A stretch of 64,000 bases of DNA from JBMDXB01 sp048594975 (GTDB lineage: Bacteria; Acidobacteriota; Vicinamibacteria; Vicinamibacterales; 2-12-FULL-66-21): contig JBMDXQ010000067.1 in the NCBI GenBank assembly GCA_048594975.1, positions 1 to 64,000 on the forward strand, read 5' to 3'. Below, piece by piece: positions 26,524 to 34,856 of the stretch. Under the pieces are notes generated by a model. That model saw only the letters and a program-made list of their open reading frames with translations, was not told where the DNA came from and ran no database searches. The translations under genes and the position numbers were made by a program. Position 1 is the stretch's first letter; every line of letters begins with the position of its first letter.

Positions 26524-29199
26524 ATGAGGAATATCGCCCAGCAGGACGCCTCTGAGCTGGAGGCCCTCGAACAGCGCGAGTGGCTCGAGTCGCTGCACTA
26601 CGTTATCCAGCAGGGAGACAGGGGCCGCGTCGAGCGCCTCCTCGCCACGCTCCGCCAGCACGCGCGCATGGCCGGTGTGAGCCTGCCGTTTTCGGCGGTG
26701 ACGCCGTACGTGAACACGATCCGGCCGGAGGAGCAGACGCCCCTGCCCGGCAGCCAGGAGATCGAGCGGCGCATCAAGAGCCTCGTCCGCTGGAACGCCA
26801 TGGCGATGGTGGTGCGCGCCAACCGCGTGTCGGAAGGCATCGGCGGCCACATCTCGACCTATGCGTCGGCGGCCACGCTCTACGAGGTCGGCTTCAACCA
26901 CTTCTTCCGCGGCAAGGACAAGGACGGCGACGGCGACATCATCTACTTCCAGGGCCACGCCTCCCCCGGGATCTACGCCCGCGCGTTCCTCGAAGGCCGC
27001 ATCTCGGCGGACACGCTGCAGAACTTCCGCCGCGAACTCGCGCCGGGCGGCGGACTGTCCTCGTACCCGCATCCGTGGCTGATGCCGGACTTCTGGGAGT
27101 TCCCGACCGTCTCGATGGGCCTCGCGCCGATCATGTCGATCTACCAGGCGCGCTTCAACCGCTACCTCGAGGATCGCGGGCTGAAGAAGCCGTCCAGCAC
27201 CAAAGTGTGGGCCTTCCTCGGCGACGGCGAGACCGACGAGCCCGAGACGCTCGGCGCCATCAGCCTGGCCGCCCGCGAGAGGCTCGACAACCTGATCTTC
27301 GTAATCAACTGCAACCTGCAGCGGCTCGACGGCCCGGTCCGCGGGAACGGCCAGATCATCCAGGAGCTCGAGGCGATCTTCCGCGGGACCGGCTGGAACG
27401 TGATCAAGGCGATCTGGGGGTCGGACTGGGACGCGTTGCTCGCGAAGGACCACGACGGCCTGCTGGCGAAGCGGATGGGAGAGATCGTCGACGGCCAGTA
27501 TCAGAAGTACGCGGTCGAGAGCGGCGCCTATCTTCGCGAGCACTTCTTCGGCGTGGATCCTCGGCTGCTCGACATGGTCAAGCATCTCTCCGACGACCAG
27601 ATCGAGCGGCTGCGCCTTGGCGGCCACGACCCGGTCAAGGTCTACAACGCGTACAAGGCGGCGGTGGAGCACAAGGGCCAGCCGACCGTGATCCTCGCGC
27701 GCACCATCAAGGGCTACGGGCTCGGCGAAGCGGGTGAAGGCAAGAACATCACCCACCAGCAGAAGAAGCTCAACGAGTCGGACCTGCGCTCGTTCCGGAC
27801 CCGCTTCGGCATCCCGGTTTCGGACGACGAGATCGCCGAGGCGCCGTTCTACCGTCCGTCGGACGACAGCCCGGAGCTGCAGTATCTCCGCGAGCGGCGT
27901 CAGACGCTCGGCGGCTACGTGCCGGCGCGTGCCGTGCGGGTCCAGCCGCTGCAGGTGCCGCTCGACGCGGCCTTCGACGAGTTCGCCAAGGGCACCGAGG
28001 GGCGCAAGGTGTCCACCACCATGGTGTTCGTCCGTATCCTGTCGAAGCTGCTGCGCGACAAGGACATCGGCGACCTGATCGTGCCGATCGTGCCGGACGA
28101 GGCGCGCACCTTCGGCATGGAGTCGCTGTTCCGCGCCATCGGCATCTACTCGCACGTCGGGCAGAAGTACGAGCCGGTCGACATGGACACCCTCCTCTAC
28201 TACAAGGAGGCGCAGGACGGGCAGATCCTCGAGGAGGGGATCACCGAGGCGGGCTCGATGTCGTCGTTCATCGCTGCCGGCACCGCCTACGCCGTGCACG
28301 GCGTCAATACGATCCCGTTCTTCATCTTCTATTCAATGTTCGGGTTCCAGCGGGTCGCCGACCTGATCTGGGCGGGCGCCGACTCGCGCGCCCGCGGCTT
28401 CCTCCTCGGCGGCACCGCCGGCCGGACGACGCTTGCCGGCGAAGGGCTGCAGCACCAGGACGGCCAGAGCCATGTCTTCTCGCTGTCGGTCCCGAACTGC
28501 ATCTCCTACGACCCGGCGTACGCCTACGAGCTCGCGGTGATCATCCAGGACGGCATCCGTCGGATGTACACGGAGCAGGAGAGCGTCTTCTATTACCTGA
28601 CGGTCATGAACCAGCAGTACCCCATGCCGCCGATGCCGGAGGGCGCGCGCGACGGGATCCTCAGGGGGATGTACCGCCTGCACGCCGCCGCGAGCCCGGA
28701 GGGAAAGCGCCGCGCGCAGCTGCTCGGAAGCGGCGCCATCCTGAACGAGGTGGTCGAGGCCACGAAACTCCTCGAGGCCTACGACGTGGCTGCCGACGTG
28801 TGGAGCGTGACCAGCTATCAGGAGTTGTACCGGGATGCCCACGCGTGCGACCGCTGGAACATGCTGCACCCGGCCGAGGCGCCGCGCGTGCCGTACGTCA
28901 CACGGTGCCTCGAGGACGCTCCGGGTGTGATCGTCGCGGCGTCTGATTACCTGAAGGTGCTGCCCGACTCGCTCGCGCGCTGGATGCCCCGGCCCGTCCG
29001 CGCGCTGGGCACCGACGGCTTCGGCCGGAGCGAGGACCGCGCCGGCCTCCGCAACTTCTTCGAAGTGGACGCCCGCTTCGTTGCGCTCGCCACCCTCGCC
29101 GAGCTCGCCAGGGCCGGCGAGGTCGACCAGGCCGTCGTGACCAGGGCGATCGGCGACCTCAAGATCGATCCCGAGAAAAAGAACCCGGCCCGCAGCTGA
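26524..29199 (+). CDS. aceE: pyruvate dehydrogenase E1 component (homodimeric type)
   Basis: Decarboxylates pyruvate and reductively acetylates the lipoyl group of E2. It has 891 residues, the usual length of the homodimeric AceE type. Visible are GGHISTYASAATLYEVGFNHF near residue 107, FLGDGETDEPETLGAI (TPP/Mg-binding GDG), INCNLQRLDGPVRGN (NCN motif), and ITEAGSMSSFIAAGTAYA (Glu of the TPP site). The start is ATG 26524; the open frame extends upstream without conserved sequence. It is the first gene of a complete aceE-E2-E3 operon; E2 begins 9 bases after the stop. Confidence 0.97.
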   Translation: MRNIAQQDASELEALEQREWLESLHYVIQQGDRGRVERLLATLRQHARMAGVSLPFSAVTPYVNTIRPEEQTPLPGSQEIERRIKSLVRWNAMAMVVRANRVSEGIGGHISTYASAATLYEVGFNHFFRGKDKDGDGDIIYFQGHASPGIYARAFLEGRISADTLQNFRRELAPGGGLSSYPHPWLMPDFWEFPTVSMGLAPIMSIYQARFNRYLEDRGLKKPSSTKVWAFLGDGETDEPETLGAISLAARERLDNLIFVINCNLQRLDGPVRGNGQIIQELEAIFRGTGWNVIKAIWGSDWDALLAKDHDGLLAKRMGEIVDGQYQKYAVESGAYLREHFFGVDPRLLDMVKHLSDDQIERLRLGGHDPVKVYNAYKAAVEHKGQPTVILARTIKGYGLGEAGEGKNITHQQKKLNESDLRSFRTRFGIPVSDDEIAEAPFYRPSDDSPELQYLRERRQTLGGYVPARAVRVQPLQVPLDAAFDEFAKGTEGRKVSTTMVFVRILSKLLRDKDIGDLIVPIVPDEARTFGMESLFRAIGIYSHVGQKYEPVDMDTLLYYKEAQDGQILEEGITEAGSMSSFIAAGTAYAVHGVNTIPFFIFYSMFGFQRVADLIWAGADSRARGFLLGGTAGRTTLAGEGLQHQDGQSHVFSLSVPNCISYDPAYAYELAVIIQDGIRRMYTEQESVFYYLTVMNQQYPMPPMPEGARDGILRGMYRLHAAASPEGKRRAQLLGSGAILNEVVEATKLLEAYDVAADVWSVTSYQELYRDAHACDRWNMLHPAEAPRVPYVTRCLEDAPGVIVAASDYLKVLPDSLARWMPRPVRALGTDGFGRSEDRAGLRNFFEVDARFVALATLAELARAGEVDQAVVTRAIGDLKIDPEKKNPARS

Positions 29200-29208
29200 G
29201 TGACCGCG

Positions 29209-30699
29209 ATGCCTACTGATTTCACGCTCCCGGAACTCGGCGAAAACATCGAGGCCGGCGACGTCGTCCGCGTCCTGGTTGCGGCCGGCGATACGGTCGC
29301 AAAAGACCAGCCGGTCCTCGAGCTCGAGACCGACAAGGCGACGATCGAGGTCCCATCCTCGGTGGCCGGCACGATCAAGGAGGTGGCGGTCAAGCCGGGG
29401 GACCGCGTCAAGGTCGGGCAGGTGGTGCTGAGGGTGGACGACTCGACCGAGGAGGCCAAGGCGTCCTCGCTGCCGAAACCGGCGCAGACAGCGAGGCCGG
29501 AGGCCGCGGGGCAGCCGGCGGCGCCGAAGCAGGCCGCGGAGACCGGCGAGGAGTCTGCCGCAGCGCTGGAAGGGGGCCTGGCCCAGCGCGCCGGTCAACA
29601 GGAACCCAACGATGGCGCCGAGCGCGGGGCCGCCGAACGCGATTCCGGGCGCGCACAGCAGCCCGAGGCGCAGCGCGCGGAGGAGACGCCGCCCCGGCCG
29701 AAGCGCGGCGAGGTGGTGGACATCAGCCGCGGGGCCCGCGGACCGCAGGCCCCGCCGGCCGCGGTGCCGGCGCCGGCCGAACCGATTTCGCCGGCCGCTG
29801 CTGCGCCGGCCGCGCCGTCCGTCCGGCGCATCGCGCGCGAGCTCGGCGTGGACATCACGCGCGTCCCGGGCAGCGGGCAAGGCGGCCGAATCAGCGTCGA
29901 CGACGTGCACGCGTACGTGAAGCAGGCGATGACCGGCGCGGCGGCGCCTGCGGCTGCGGCAGCGCCTGCGGCTGCGGCAGCGCTCCCCGACTTCGCCCGC
30001 TGGGGCGGCGTCGACCGCAAGCCGATGTCGAACATCCGCCGCAAAACGGCGGAACACCTGAGCCACGCGTGGAACGCCATTCCGCACGTGACGCAACACG
30101 ACACGGCGGACATCACGGCGCTCGAGGCGCTGCGCGCGCGCTACGCGCCGCAGGTCGAGACGGGCGGCGGCAAGCTGACCGTGACCGCCATCGCCCTGAA
30201 GGTGACGGCGGCGGCGCTCCGCCGTTTCCCGCAGTTCAACGCGTCGGTGGACCCGGCGCGCCAGGAGATCGTCTACAAACAGGCAGTCCACGTCGGGGTC
30301 GCCGTCGACACCGACCGCGGCCTGTTGGTGCCGGTCGTCCGCGACGTCGATCGGAAGGGGATTTCCGAGCTGTCCGTGGAGCTCGCGCGGCTGTCTGAGA
30401 AGGCGCGGTCCGGCAAGCTCTCGCTCGAGGAGATGCAGGGCGGCGGGTTCACGATCACCAATCTCGGCGGCATCGGCGGCACCTCGTTCACGCCGATCGT
30501 GAACTGGCCGGATGTGGCCATCCTCGGGATCTCGCGTGGCGCCTACGAGCCGGTCTACGACGGGCAGCAGTTCCAGCCGCGGCTGATGCTGCCGCTGTCC
30601 CTGTCGTACGACCATCGCGTGATCGATGGCGCCGACGCCGCTCGTTTCCTGCGGTGGGTGGCGGAGGCGTTCGAGCAGCCGTTTGTACTATCGCTGTAG
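29209..30699 (+). CDS. aceF: dihydrolipoyllysine acetyltransferase (PDH E2)
   Basis: The core of the pyruvate dehydrogenase complex, 496 residues. It has a single lipoyl domain (about 1-78, lipoylated Lys in ELETDKATIEV), a long Ala/Pro/Glu-rich linker, a peripheral-subunit-binding domain (VRRIARELGVDITRVPGSG, near residues 205-240) and a catalytic domain with the HRVIDGADAARFL active-site motif near the C-terminus. Many relatives have two or three lipoyl domains, so this is the short version. ATG 29209 is chosen over GTG 29200. Lipoyl synthase is encoded about 4 kb downstream. Confidence 0.95.
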   Translation: MPTDFTLPELGENIEAGDVVRVLVAAGDTVAKDQPVLELETDKATIEVPSSVAGTIKEVAVKPGDRVKVGQVVLRVDDSTEEAKASSLPKPAQTARPEAAGQPAAPKQAAETGEESAAALEGGLAQRAGQQEPNDGAERGAAERDSGRAQQPEAQRAEETPPRPKRGEVVDISRGARGPQAPPAAVPAPAEPISPAAAAPAAPSVRRIARELGVDITRVPGSGQGGRISVDDVHAYVKQAMTGAAAPAAAAAPAAAAALPDFARWGGVDRKPMSNIRRKTAEHLSHAWNAIPHVTQHDTADITALEALRARYAPQVETGGGKLTVTAIALKVTAAALRRFPQFNASVDPARQEIVYKQAVHVGVAVDTDRGLLVPVVRDVDRKGISELSVELARLSEKARSGKLSLEEMQGGGFTITNLGGIGGTSFTPIVNWPDVAILGISRGAYEPVYDGQQFQPRLMLPLSLSYDHRVIDGADAARFLRWVAEAFEQPFVLSL

Positions 30700-30854
30700 G
30701 TTCCGGGGTTCCCGGGTTCCGGGGTTCCCGGGGGTTCCGGGGTTCTGGTCCGGATTCCGTAGGTTCTTGTTCCGGTTCCGGGTTCCGCCGGCACACGGCA
30801 GCTGAACACAAAGAACCGATCGGAACCCACGGAGCTCGGCGGAACCCCGGAACC
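30699..30854. repeat. GGTTCC repeat array with inverted right end
   Basis: From the last base of the E2 stop codon, GGTTCC recurs every 6-10 bases to about 30787 (GGTTCCG/GGGTTCC units). The right end, 30841-30854, is an exact reverse complement of 30699-30712. It fills the spacer between E2 and E3 and has been partly scrambled by indels, so the phase is less regular than in other arrays. Confidence 0.75.
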
Positions 30855-30873
30855 ACTCATTTCGACTGGAGCC

Positions 30874-32298
30874 ATGCCTCACACCCACGTCGCAGTCATC
30901 GGCGCCGGACCGGGAGGGTACGCGGCCGCCTTCTACGCGGCCGATCGCGGGATGCAGGTGACGCTCGTGGATCCGGCGGTGAACCCCGGCGGCGTCTGCC
31001 TCTACAGGGGGTGCATCCCCTCGAAGGCGCTGCTCCACGTCGCCGAGGTGATCACCGAGGCGCGCCACGCCGAGGCGTGGGGTGTGGCGTTCGCGGCGCC
31101 GAAGATCGACGCCGGGAAGGTCCGCGCGTTCAAGACCAGGGTGGTGAACCAGCTCACCGGCGGCCTCGGCCAGCTGTCGAAACAGCGGAAGATCGCGTAC
31201 GTCCAGGGGCGAGCAGCGTTCGCCGATCCGCACACGGTGGAAATCGCGCGCGAAGGGGGCGGGACCGAAACGCTGTCCTTCGAGCACGCCATCGTCGCGA
31301 CGGGGTCGCGTCCGGCCTCGATCCCGGGACTGACGATCGACAGCAGCCGCGTCATGGACTCGACCGCGGCGCTCGACCTTCCAGACGTCCCGCGGTCCCT
31401 CCTCGTCGTCGGCGGCGGCTACATCGGACTGGAGCTCGGCACGGTCTACGCGGCGCTCGGCTCCAGGGTGACGGTCGTGGAGATGACGTCGGGGTTGCTG
31501 CCCGGCGCCGATCGCGATCTGGTCAACGTCCTTGCGAAGCGGGTCGAGAGCCTGTGCGAGGCGGTGCTGCTCAACACCCGGGTGGCGGGGATGAAGGAGG
31601 TCAAGAACGGCATCGCAGTGTCGTTCGAGCCGGCCGGCGAGGGGAAGGAGCGCACGTTCGACCGCGTGCTCGTGTCGGTCGGCCGTCGTCCGAACTCGGC
31701 CATCCCCGGGCTGGATCGCACGCGCGTGCAGGTGGATCGGCGCGGGTTCATCACCGTCGACGAGAGCCGCCGCACCGCGGAGCCCTCGATCTTCGCGATC
31801 GGCGACGTCGTGGGCGAGCCGATGCTGGCGCACAAGGCGTCGCACGAGGCGCGCGTCGCAGTCGACGCCATCGCCGGCGAGAAGGTCGCGTTCGAGCCGC
31901 TGGCGATTCCGGCGGTGGTCTTCACCGATCCCGAGCTTGCCTGGTGCGGGCTGACCGAGACCGAGGCGCAGCAGCAGCAGCGCGAGATCGCGGTCGCCCG
32001 TTTCCCCTGGGCCGCCTCGGGCCGTGCGCTGACGCTCGATCGCACCGATGGGATGACCAAGCTCGTCCTCGATCCGAAGACCGAGCGCATCCTCGGGGTC
32101 GGTATCGTCGGACCCGGCGCTGGCGAACTGATTTCCGAGGGCGTCCTCGCCGTCGAAATGGGCGCGAACGCCTTCGACCTGCGGCTGAGCATTCATCCCC
32201 ACCCGACGCTGTCCGAGACACTGATGGAGGCGGCGGAAGTGTTCTTCGGGCAGGCGACGCACGTCTACCGGCCGAAGAAGCAGCAGGGGCGCGCATAG
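30874..32298 (+). CDS. lpdA: dihydrolipoyl dehydrogenase (E3)
   Basis: FAD-dependent reoxidation of dihydrolipoamide by NAD+, serving PDH and other 2-oxoacid complexes. It has 474 residues. FAD-binding VIGAGPGGYAAAFYA is at residues 8-22, the redox disulphide is in GGVCLYRGCIPSKALLH (near 43-59), the NAD Rossmann motif is LLVVGGGYIGLELGTVYAAL (near 178), and the C-terminal dimer-interface catalytic His/Glu are in SIHPHPTLSETLMEAA. It is the third gene of the PDH operon. Confidence 0.97.
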   Translation: MPHTHVAVIGAGPGGYAAAFYAADRGMQVTLVDPAVNPGGVCLYRGCIPSKALLHVAEVITEARHAEAWGVAFAAPKIDAGKVRAFKTRVVNQLTGGLGQLSKQRKIAYVQGRAAFADPHTVEIAREGGGTETLSFEHAIVATGSRPASIPGLTIDSSRVMDSTAALDLPDVPRSLLVVGGGYIGLELGTVYAALGSRVTVVEMTSGLLPGADRDLVNVLAKRVESLCEAVLLNTRVAGMKEVKNGIAVSFEPAGEGKERTFDRVLVSVGRRPNSAIPGLDRTRVQVDRRGFITVDESRRTAEPSIFAIGDVVGEPMLAHKASHEARVAVDAIAGEKVAFEPLAIPAVVFTDPELAWCGLTETEAQQQQREIAVARFPWAASGRALTLDRTDGMTKLVLDPKTERILGVGIVGPGAGELISEGVLAVEMGANAFDLRLSIHPHPTLSETLMEAAEVFFGQATHVYRPKKQQGRA

Positions 32299-32300
32299 GT

Positions 32301-32347
32301 GCCATGCGCGCCGCGCATGGCCGTCCCATGCTGCTCCCGCATGGGAC
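32301..32347. terminator. two tandem perfect hairpins after lpdA
   Basis: The first stem GCCATGCGC / GCGCATGGC (32301-32309, 32313-32321) is 9 bp with a 3-base loop. The second, GTCCCATG / CATGGGAC (32323-32330, 32340-32347), is 8 bp with a 9-base loop. There is no T-run, so they may act as a rho-dependent or RNA-stabilising 3' end of the PDH operon rather than an intrinsic terminator. Confidence 0.5.
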
Positions 32348-32399
32348 GCATGCCAAACTTATGCGCGACACGCGCGGCGGCGCTCCGTATCATGCGGCC

Positions 32400-32621
32400 A
32401 TGATGACCATGGACTCGCGCCCCACCCGCACGCTCACGCTCGTCATCCACGAGTCCGACTGGCACGCGCTGCGCGCCGCCGAGCCCGACGCGATCGGCTG
32501 GTTGCACAGCTGCATCCGCGAGCGCCTGGCCTCCACCGCCGGGGTCGAGGCCGCGTCGCGATACAGCGCGCCGTCGCCCGTCACCGCCGACAGCTGGTGG
32601 GGCAACGACGACGAATACTAG
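32400..32621 (+). CDS. small hypothetical protein
   Basis: A 73-residue open frame beginning with ATGATGACCATG. No family recognised. The middle, TLTLVIHESDWHALRAAEPD, and the IGWLHSCIRERLAS segment look like normal amphipathic protein and not a shadow; the C-terminus is acidic and Trp-containing (WWGNDDEY). A TATCAT box (32388-32393) ends 6 bases before the ATG, the leaderless geometry. It stands between the PDH operon and the convergent LysR gene. Antisense frames exist but lack protein-like composition. Confidence 0.5.
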   Translation: MMTMDSRPTRTLTLVIHESDWHALRAAEPDAIGWLHSCIRERLASTAGVEAASRYSAPSPVTADSWWGNDDEY

Positions 32622-32648
32622 GATCGCTCATTAGGGATGAGCGATTAC
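32621..32648. repeat. minimal four-unit heptad hairpin
   Basis: Four 7-base units (GGATCGC, TCATTAG, GGATGAG, CGATTAC) fold as ATCGCTCAT / ATGAGCGAT (32623-32631, 32637-32645) with a TAGGG loop. It fills the spacer between two convergent genes, overlapping the stop codon of each, and may serve as a bidirectional terminator. Confidence 0.6.
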
Positions 32649-33550
32649 TTGGGTGCCAGCTTGAGGCGGGGCAGCGTGCGCTGCAGCGCATCGAATATCT
32701 GCTGCACCAGGCGCGGGACGCGCGCCGCCCGCACGTAAACCCATCCCGTCTCCCGCACCAGCGACAGCCCGTCGATTCGACGGCACTTCAGCTGTCCGGC
32801 TCGCACCTCGCGCACGATCGCCTGATAGGGGACGATCGTCATGCCCATCCCGCTGGAGGTCAGCGCCTTCAGGATCTCGACGTTCTCCGTTTCCATCACG
32901 ATCCGCGGCTGAATCTGCTCGCGCCCGAACATCTCGTCGATGACGCGGCGGGTACTCGAGCCGCGCTCGAACAGCACGCACGGGCGGCCGTCGAGATCGG
33001 CGGGCGTGATGTGCTTCTGCCGCGCCAGCGGGTGCGAGGGATGGGTCACGATGAGCAGCTCCTCGCGCATGACGCGGACCTGCATCAGGTCCGCCCCCTC
33101 GACCGGCAGGGTGAGCAGCGCGACGTCCAGCGCGCCGGCGCGCAGCCGTTCGACCAGCATGTGCGTGGCGCCGGTCGTGAGCTTGACCTCGACGTCGCGG
33201 TGCTTGCGCCGGAACTCCTTGAGCAGATCGGGGAAGACGTGCAGGCAGACCGTCATCCCGCCGCCGAGGCGCAGCGTGCCTTTGAGCGCGCCCTGGTGGT
33301 CCACGATGGCGGCCGTCGTCTCGCGGATGTCGGTAAGGACCCGCCGGCTCAACTGCAGCAACTGCTCGCCGGCGTCGGTCAGGCGCACGTTGCGTCCGAG
33401 CCGAAGGAACAGCGGCTCGCGCAGCTCCTCCTCGAGCAGCAGCACCTGCCGGCTCACCGCCGACTGCGAGACGTGCAGGCGCTCAGCCGCGGCGGTGAAC
33501 GAACCGGTATCCGCCACCGCGCGGATCACCTCGAGCTGCCGGAGGTCCAC
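32645..33550 (-). CDS. LysR-family transcriptional regulator
   Basis: A DNA-binding regulator of 301 residues. The N-terminal winged HTH is LRQLEVIRAVADTGSFTAAAERLHVSQSAVSRQV (split here over its turn), and the C-terminal LysR substrate-binding domain covers about residues 85-290. The start is GTG 33550, where the conserved DLRQL begins; the 9 residues upstream would be encoded by the repeat. The ligand and target are not evident. The neighbours (PDH operon, lipA) do not identify a pathway, although LysR regulators often control an adjacent divergent gene, which here is only a decayed frame. Confidence 0.93.
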   Translation of the reverse strand: MDLRQLEVIRAVADTGSFTAAAERLHVSQSAVSRQVLLLEEELREPLFLRLGRNVRLTDAGEQLLQLSRRVLTDIRETTAAIVDHQGALKGTLRLGGGMTVCLHVFPDLLKEFRRKHRDVEVKLTTGATHMLVERLRAGALDVALLTLPVEGADLMQVRVMREELLIVTHPSHPLARQKHITPADLDGRPCVLFERGSSTRRVIDEMFGREQIQPRIVMETENVEILKALTSSGMGMTIVPYQAIVREVRAGQLKCRRIDGLSLVRETGWVYVRAARVPRLVQQIFDALQRTLPRLKLAPK

Positions 33551-33552
33551 GG

Positions 33553-33679
33553 GCAAATGGTAAATGGTAAATCGCAAATGGTAAATGGACTGGCTGGTGC
33601 CAGTTACCAGCTTCCAGCTGACAGTCGCCAGTCGCCGTTACCTTTACGCCTTACCCCTTACCCCTTTACCCCTCACGCC
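33553..33679. repeat. heptad array with mirrored units (GTAAATG ... TTACCCC)
   Basis: Sixteen consecutive 7-base units in phase from 33553 to 33664: five GTAAATG/GCAAATG units, six AGNNNCC-type units, then TTACCCC-type units that are the complement-like counterpart of the left end. One 8-base unit (33665-33672) and a last unit follow. The array begins right before the LysR start codon. Confidence 0.9.
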
Positions 33680-34017
33680 CGACCACGGTCACCAGCCGAC
33701 CGGCGTGATCGCCGAGGCCGTGCTCGTCGCCATCGGCGCGCAACTTCGTCCACGCGCCCTCGGTAATTGCGCCGCCGTGCGACGTCGGAACGTCCGACGG
33801 CTGCTCGGGCAATGGCGCCATCCGCACGTCGTGCAAGACCTATCCGCTCGTGCCCGCCGCTGTCCCCCGCGCATACCGTCACGGCAATCTGCCGCATGCC
33901 GGCGCGACTGTCGCGGGCGCGCCGCGCGTCAGCCCCCGGCTCGTTGGCACTGCCGCCGCCGGCAAGCGTTCCGCAGGCGAGCGCGGCCGCCAGCTTCGCC
34001 TTCCACGTCATGCGCAT
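33666..34017 (-). pseudogene. frameshifted small exported protein gene
   Basis: From ATG 34017 or 34011 the minus strand reads a signal peptide (MTWKAKLAAALACGTLAGG) and about 40 mature residues up to VTVCAGDSGGHERIG. After that the frame becomes Arg-rich nonsense, while a different minus frame then reads sensible protein (MAPLPEQPSDVPTSHGGAI and AWTKLRADGDEHGLG) to a TAA at 33666-33668. This fits a one-base indel in a formerly continuous gene of about 115 residues. Family unknown. A sequencing or assembly error would look the same. Confidence 0.35.
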
Positions 34018-34150
34018 GGTTCCATCTGCGGCGATACGTGCAAGTTCGGGGGGCAGGTGACGCGGTCGCAACCCACCTCAGCTGTGCCGGACCGACCGGA
34101 TCAGCGATCCGGACCGGGCCCCAGACCGACAGACCCTCGTCGCGTTCAGT

Positions 34151-34840
34151 TCAGCTGTTCGCGAGGCGCGCCGCCGTCCGGAACACCGACGCGAGCATGG
34201 GCGGCGTCAGCACGCCGGTGTTCGTGTTCTGGCGGCTCGGGTGATACGAACCGATGAGCGACGGACCGTTCGGCGGCCGGTAGACAACTCCGTGGCCGAA
34301 TGCAGGCTTCGGCCGCCACCGTATGCCGCGTTCAGCGAGCAGGCGCAGGGCGGCGTCGAAGCCGATGCGACCCAGCGCTACCAGGACGCGCACCCTGGGA
34401 AGCGCCGCGAACTCGGCGGCGAGGTGATCGTGGCACGCCGCGATCTCGTGAGGCGTGGGCTTGTTGCCCGGCGGCGCGCAGCGCACCGCCGCCGCGATGT
34501 ACGCACCGGTCAGCCGCAGCCCGTCGTCCGGGTGCCGGGAGGTCGGCATGTTGGCGAACCCGGACGCGTGCATGGCGCGCATCAGGAAGTCGCAGGACCC
34601 GCCGGGACCGTCCCCCGTGAAGACGCGGCCTGTACGGTTCGCCCCGTGCGCGGCAGGCGCAAGCCCGATGACCAGCACGCACGCCCGCGGATCGCCGAAG
34701 CCGGGCACCGGCCGGCCCCAGTACACCTCGTCACGGTGCGCCGCTTTCTTCTCGGTCGCCACCCGCAGGCAGTACGTGCGCAGCCGCTCGCACCGTTCGC
34801 AGCCGATGATGTTGTCGCGAACGACCGACAGCCCGCGCAT
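34151..34840 (-). CDS. uracil-DNA glycosylase, family 5 (UDGb-type)
   Basis: Removes uracil and some other deaminated bases from DNA. It has 229 residues. The family-5 motif GLAPAAHGANRTGR is near residue 60, the second motif SYHPSRQNTNTG near residue 205, and N-terminal cysteines CERCERLRTYC (near 15-25) with a later Cys form the 4Fe-4S site of thermophile-type UDGs. The absence of Asp/Asn in the GLAP motif is characteristic of family 5. ATG 34840 is preferred because it starts the conserved RDNIIGCERC; longer starts overlap lipA. Confidence 0.9.
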   Translation of the reverse strand: MRGLSVVRDNIIGCERCERLRTYCLRVATEKKAAHRDEVYWGRPVPGFGDPRACVLVIGLAPAAHGANRTGRVFTGDGPGGSCDFLMRAMHASGFANMPTSRHPDDGLRLTGAYIAAAVRCAPPGNKPTPHEIAACHDHLAAEFAALPRVRVLVALGRIGFDAALRLLAERGIRWRPKPAFGHGVVYRPPNGPSLIGSYHPSRQNTNTGVLTPPMLASVFRTAARLANS

Positions 34841-34856
34841 CGGGAACAGGCGAGGT

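Noticed and set aside
26473..28299. 608-residue minus-strand frame opposite aceE
   Set aside because: Composition dominated by Arg, Asp, Val and Leu as expected for an antisense shadow of a GC-rich gene; aceE motifs on the plus strand are unambiguous.
33585..34244. Plus-strand frame of about 219 residues
   Set aside because: Begins in the heptad array and is Arg/Cys/Pro-rich throughout; the minus strand gives better protein in two halves.
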